From the NCBI GenBank assembly GCA_938022295.1, contig CALIDR010000250.1, positions 1-7,960 on the forward strand: a stretch of 7,960 nt of DNA. The letters run 5' to 3'. Position 1 is the stretch's first letter. Every line of letters starts with the position of its first letter. The position numbers were made by a program, and so were the translations under genes. Positions 5,908-7,960 of the stretch are shown piece by piece. The stretch comes from an uncultured Burkholderiaceae bacterium. Lineage in GTDB: Bacteria; Pseudomonadota; Gammaproteobacteria; Burkholderiales; Burkholderiaceae_C. The notes under the pieces are model-generated. The model was not told the origin of the DNA and searched no databases. It saw only the letters and a list, made by a program, of their open reading frames with translations.

Positions 5908-6561
5908 ATGGCGATCGAAGCGCAAGCGCCGGCCCCGCCGCCCGAGACGCCGGGCAACCTGTTCGTCGTGGCCGCGCCCAGCGGCGCGGGCAAGTCGAGC
6001 CTGGTCAAGGCCCTGCTCGAGCTCGACGCGCACCTGTCGGTGTCGGTGTCGCACACCACGCGCGCGCCGCGCGGGCAGGAGATCGACGGCCGCGAGTACC
6101 ACTTCGTCGACGAGCCGACGTTCCGCGGCATGATCGACCGCGGCGAGTTCGTCGAGTGGGCACAGGTGCACGGCAACCTCTACGGCACCTCGCGCGTCGA
6201 GCTGCAGCAGCGGCTGGCCGCCGGCGAGGACGTGATCCTGGAGATCGACTGGCAGGGCGCGCTGCAGATCAAGGGGCTGTTCTCGTACGCGGTGCTGATC
6301 TTCATCCTGCCGCCGAGCTGGGACGAGCTGCGCCAGCGCCTGCTGCGCCGCGGCGAGGACGGCCCCGACGTGATCGAGCGCCGGATGGCCAACGCGCGCG
6401 AGGAAGTGGCCAAGGCGCGCCACTTCGACTATGTGATAATCAACAGCCTTTTCGAGACGGCGCTCTTCGACCTCAAGACGGTCGTGCACTCGCAGCGCCT
6501 GAAGTACGCGGCGCAGAAGCGCAACAAGTCGCAGGTCTTCGCCGCGCTCGACCTGATCTGA
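5908..6561 (+). CDS. gmk: Guanylate kinase
   Basis: This 217-residue cytosolic kinase phosphorylates GMP to GDP with ATP, feeding GTP, dGTP and (p)ppGpp pools. The P-loop APSGAGKSS is at 23-31, as in other bacterial Gmk. The GMP-binding domain follows: SVSHTTRAPRGQE, then DGREYHFVD, FVEWAQVHGNLYGTS. The Walker-B-like VILEIDWQGA and the lid arginines (RLLRRGEDG...IERRM) come after. An N-terminal Pro/Ala-rich extension of about 15 residues precedes the core, making it slightly longer than E. coli Gmk (207). The ATG at 5908 was chosen because it is close to the core, and a competing ATG at 5901 is in another frame. Gmk is followed after 21 bases by rpoZ and then by spoT, the order seen widely in Proteobacteria. 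The enzyme looks intact. Confidence 0.95.
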   Translation: MAIEAQAPAPPPETPGNLFVVAAPSGAGKSSLVKALLELDAHLSVSVSHTTRAPRGQEIDGREYHFVDEPTFRGMIDRGEFVEWAQVHGNLYGTSRVELQQRLAAGEDVILEIDWQGALQIKGLFSYAVLIFILPPSWDELRQRLLRRGEDGPDVIERRMANAREEVAKARHFDYVIINSLFETALFDLKTVVHSQRLKYAAQKRNKSQVFAALDLI

Positions 6562-6580
6562 CGCCCGACATCGCCCGACA
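6562..6580 (+). repeat. Tandem 9-base repeat in the gmk-rpoZ gap
   Basis: CGCCCGACA occurs twice, separated by a single T, and fills nearly all of the 21-base gap. The gap has neither a Shine-Dalgarno sequence nor a -10-like hexamer. Confidence 0.5.
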
Positions 6581-6582
6581 CC

Positions 6583-6786
6583 ATGGCCCGCATCACCGTC
6601 GAAGACTGCCTGCAGAAGATCCCGAACCGCTTCCAGCTCGTGCTCGCGGCCACCTACCGCGCGCGGATGCTCAGCCAGGGTCACGCGCCGAAGGTCGAGA
6701 CGAAGAACAAGCCCGGCGTGACGGCGCTGCGCGAGATCGCCGCCGGCGAGATCGGCCTCGAGATGCTGCGCCGCGTGCCGATCTGA
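6583..6786 (+). CDS. rpoZ: DNA-directed RNA polymerase omega subunit
   Basis: This 67-residue omega subunit binds the RNA polymerase beta-prime C-terminus, helps its folding, and in Proteobacteria forms part of a ppGpp site. It begins MARITVEDCLQKIPNRF, the family signature, and continues with LVLAATYRARML and KPGVTALREIAAGEIG. It is shorter than the E. coli protein (91), as is usual in Burkholderiales. The ATG is fixed by the conserved MARITVEDC opening. It lies 21 bases after gmk, so it is probably cotranscribed with it, and no Shine-Dalgarno sequence is evident. A strong terminator follows 22 bases after its stop and separates it from spoT. Confidence 0.95.
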   Translation: MARITVEDCLQKIPNRFQLVLAATYRARMLSQGHAPKVETKNKPGVTALREIAAGEIGLEMLRRVPI

Positions 6787-6807
6787 CGGCGCCGGTCGGC
6801 GGACACG

Positions 6808-6836
6808 CGGGCGCCACGGGCGCCCGTTCGTTTTTT
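6808..6836 (+). terminator. Rho-independent terminator after rpoZ
   Basis: An 8-bp perfect GC stem (6808-6815 with 6819-6826, 3-base loop ACG) is followed by TTCG and then six T (6831-6836). It is the only clear intrinsic terminator in the window. It should end the gmk-rpoZ transcript and implies that spoT has its own promoter. Confidence 0.8.
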
Positions 6837-6859
6837 CGCGCCACCGGCATCGCTTGCCG

Positions 6860-6900
6860 TCGGCGGACCCGTCGGGCGCCCGTGGCGGGGCATCCGCCGA
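6860..6900 (+). repeat. Long bulged stem-loop upstream of spoT
   Basis: TCGGCGGA (6860-6867) pairs perfectly with TCCGCCGA (6893-6900). Inside it CCCG (6868-6871) pairs with CGGG (6886-6889), leaving a GCA bulge and a 14-base loop. It lies after the rpoZ terminator and 27 bases before the spoT -10 candidate, so it is more likely a DNA-level or regulatory element than a terminator. Parts of it repeat the terminator region sequence (see findings). Confidence 0.4.
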
Positions 6901-6927
6901 GGCGCGGCGCCGCGCGGGCCGGCCTGC

Positions 6928-6933
6928 TAGATT
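6928..6933 (+). promoter_or_regulatory. Candidate -10 hexamer of spoT
   Basis: TAGATT (4 of 6 to TATAAT) ends five bases before the ATG at 6939. The terminator upstream means some promoter must lie between 6837 and the gene, and this is the only A/T-rich patch close to it. No good -35 is seen 16-18 bases upstream. Confidence 0.45.
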
Positions 6934-6938
6934 AGGGC

Positions 6939-7960
6939 ATGGGGATCCGATCGCTCGCCGCCGACCTGCTGCCCTCCGCGCTGCAGGGGCTGCCGCGCCT
7001 GGCGATCGGCAAGCCGGCGGCGCAGACGCCCGAGGCGGCGTCGTTCGCCGCCCTGCTCGGCAAGCTGTCGTACCTCGGCAAGGCCGACCTGAAGCAGATC
7101 CGCGAGGCCTACAAGTTCGCCGACGAGGCGCACCTCGGCCAGTTCCGCGCCAGCGGCGAACCCTACATCACGCACCCGATCGCGGTGGCGGGCCTGTGCG
7201 CCGACTGGAAGCTCGACGCGCAGGCGATCATGGCCGCGCTGATGCACGACGCGATGGAGGACTGCGGCATCAAGAAGGCCGACCTCATCGAACGCTTCGG
7301 CGCCCCCACCGCCGACCTCGTCGACGGCCTGACCAAGCTCGACAAGCTGCAGTTCAACACGCGCGAGGAGACGCAGGCCGAGTCGTTCCGCAAGATGCTG
7401 CTGGCGATGGCGCGCGACGTGCGCGTGATCCTGGTCAAGCTCGCCGACCGGCTGCACAACATGCGCACGATGGAGGCGATGGCGCCCGACAAGCGCAGCC
7501 GCATCGCCCGCGAGACGCTCGAGATCTACGCCCCGATCGCGCACCGCCTGGGGCTGAACCAGGTCTACCGCGAGCTGCAGGAGCTGTCGTTCCAGCACCT
7601 GCACCCGTGGCGCCACGCGGCGCTGACGAAGGCCGTGCAGCGCTCGCGCGGCTACCGGCGCGACATCGTCGAGCGCGTGCAGAAGGACGTCGAGCGGGCG
7701 TTCGCGAAGGCGCGGCTGAAGGTCGAGATCGGCGGGCGCGAGAAGACGATCTACTCGATCTACCGCAAGATGCGCGAGAAGCACACCAGCTTCGCGCAGG
7801 TCAGCGACATCTTCGGCTTCCGCATCGTCGTCGGTGAAGTGCTCGAGTGCTACACCGCGCTGGGCGTGCTGCACCAGCTCTACAAGCCGGTGCCCGGGCG
7901 CTTCAAGGACTACATCGCGATCCCGAAGGCCAACGGCTACCAGTCGCTGCACACGACGCT
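6939..7960 (+). CDS. spoT: Bifunctional (p)ppGpp synthetase/hydrolase SpoT/Rel, 3'-truncated by window edge
   Basis: The first 340 codons are present and the gene runs off the right edge. It makes and degrades the alarmone (p)ppGpp. The N-terminal HD hydrolase domain (about 45-200) keeps its catalytic residues: H79 in YITHP, and the H103-D104...E107-D108 motif (LMHDAMED). These are lost in synthetase-only RelA. Other conserved stretches are VRVILVKLADRLHNMRT (161-177) and IYAPIAHRLG (196-205). The synthetase domain starts near 230 and shows GREKTIYSIYRKM, FGFRIVV, then RFKDYIAIPKANGYQSLHT. The R321-F-K-D324 motif is the RxKD form of bifunctional enzymes, not the ExDD form of RelA. C-terminal TGS and ACT regulatory domains are expected beyond the edge. 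The ATG gives a short leader before the HD domain. The rpoZ-spoT order supports the call. It is separated from rpoZ by a terminator. Confidence 0.93.
   Translation, partial: MGIRSLAADLLPSALQGLPRLAIGKPAAQTPEAASFAALLGKLSYLGKADLKQIREAYKFADEAHLGQFRASGEPYITHPIAVAGLCADWKLDAQAIMAALMHDAMEDCGIKKADLIERFGAPTADLVDGLTKLDKLQFNTREETQAESFRKMLLAMARDVRVILVKLADRLHNMRTMEAMAPDKRSRIARETLEIYAPIAHRLGLNQVYRELQELSFQHLHPWRHAALTKAVQRSRGYRRDIVERVQKDVERAFAKARLKVEIGGREKTIYSIYRKMREKHTSFAQVSDIFGFRIVVGEVLECYTALGVLHQLYKPVPGRFKDYIAIPKANGYQSLHTT

Noticed and set aside
6927..7952. Antisense open frame (341 codons) opposite spoT
   Set aside because: It is a compositional shadow of a clearly coding RelA/SpoT frame with intact HD and synthetase motifs.
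1..7960. Defence system, CRISPR, prophage or insertion sequence
   Set aside because: No array repeats, transposase, integrase or terminal inverted repeats were seen. Apart from the first two genes everything is core metabolism.

Overview
The window looks like chromosome of a high-GC betaproteobacterium, most likely Burkholderiales of the Rubrivivax/Leptothrix/Methylibium sort. The reasons are the very GC-rich third codon positions, the ribD-ribE-ribBA-ribH-nusB order, a 67-residue omega subunit, a gmk-rpoZ-spoT block, and a PEP-CTERM type exported protein. This placement is inferred from gene content and style, not from a database match.

Layout, all genes on the + strand: (1) 3-794, the 3' part of an unrecognised, probably exported protein that is cut by the left edge; (2) 1059-1853, a secreted protein with a signal peptide and a variant PEP-CTERM tail (PTP instead of PEP); (3) 1885-5336, the riboflavin genes ribD, ribE (riboflavin synthase), a RibBA-type gene whose GTP cyclohydrolase II half has lost its zinc cysteines (RibBX-like), and ribH; (4) nusB (5333-5827), joined to ribH by a GTGA overlap; (5) gmk (5908-6561) and rpoZ (6583-6786), closed by a rho-independent terminator; (6) the 5' part of a bifunctional RelA/SpoT gene starting at 6939 and running off the right edge.

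RibD performs the deamination and reduction steps, RibB makes the four-carbon unit, RibH makes lumazine and RibE makes riboflavin. GTP cyclohydrolase II, the entry enzyme, is not visibly supplied here, so a separate ribA is predicted elsewhere. The second half of the window is housekeeping: antitermination (NusB), GDP synthesis (Gmk), the RNA polymerase omega subunit and (p)ppGpp control (SpoT). Gmk, omega and SpoT are functionally linked through guanine nucleotides and the stringent response.

The most interesting signal is not a gene. Five of the genes that do not overlap the gene before them (ribD, ribE, ribBX, gmk, spoT) have no convincing Shine-Dalgarno sequence. Instead each has a lone A/T-containing hexamer of the form NANANT (TAGACT, GACAAT, TACAAT, CAGAAT, TAGATT) ending 5-7 bases before the ATG. 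That is where a -10 box would sit if the transcript began at, or within about two bases of, the start codon. Several of these hexamers lie just downstream of a perfect GC-rich inverted repeat. This suggests leaderless or near-leaderless transcripts started separately at successive genes of an apparent operon. No CRISPR array, insertion sequence, tRNA, rRNA or FMN riboswitch was seen.
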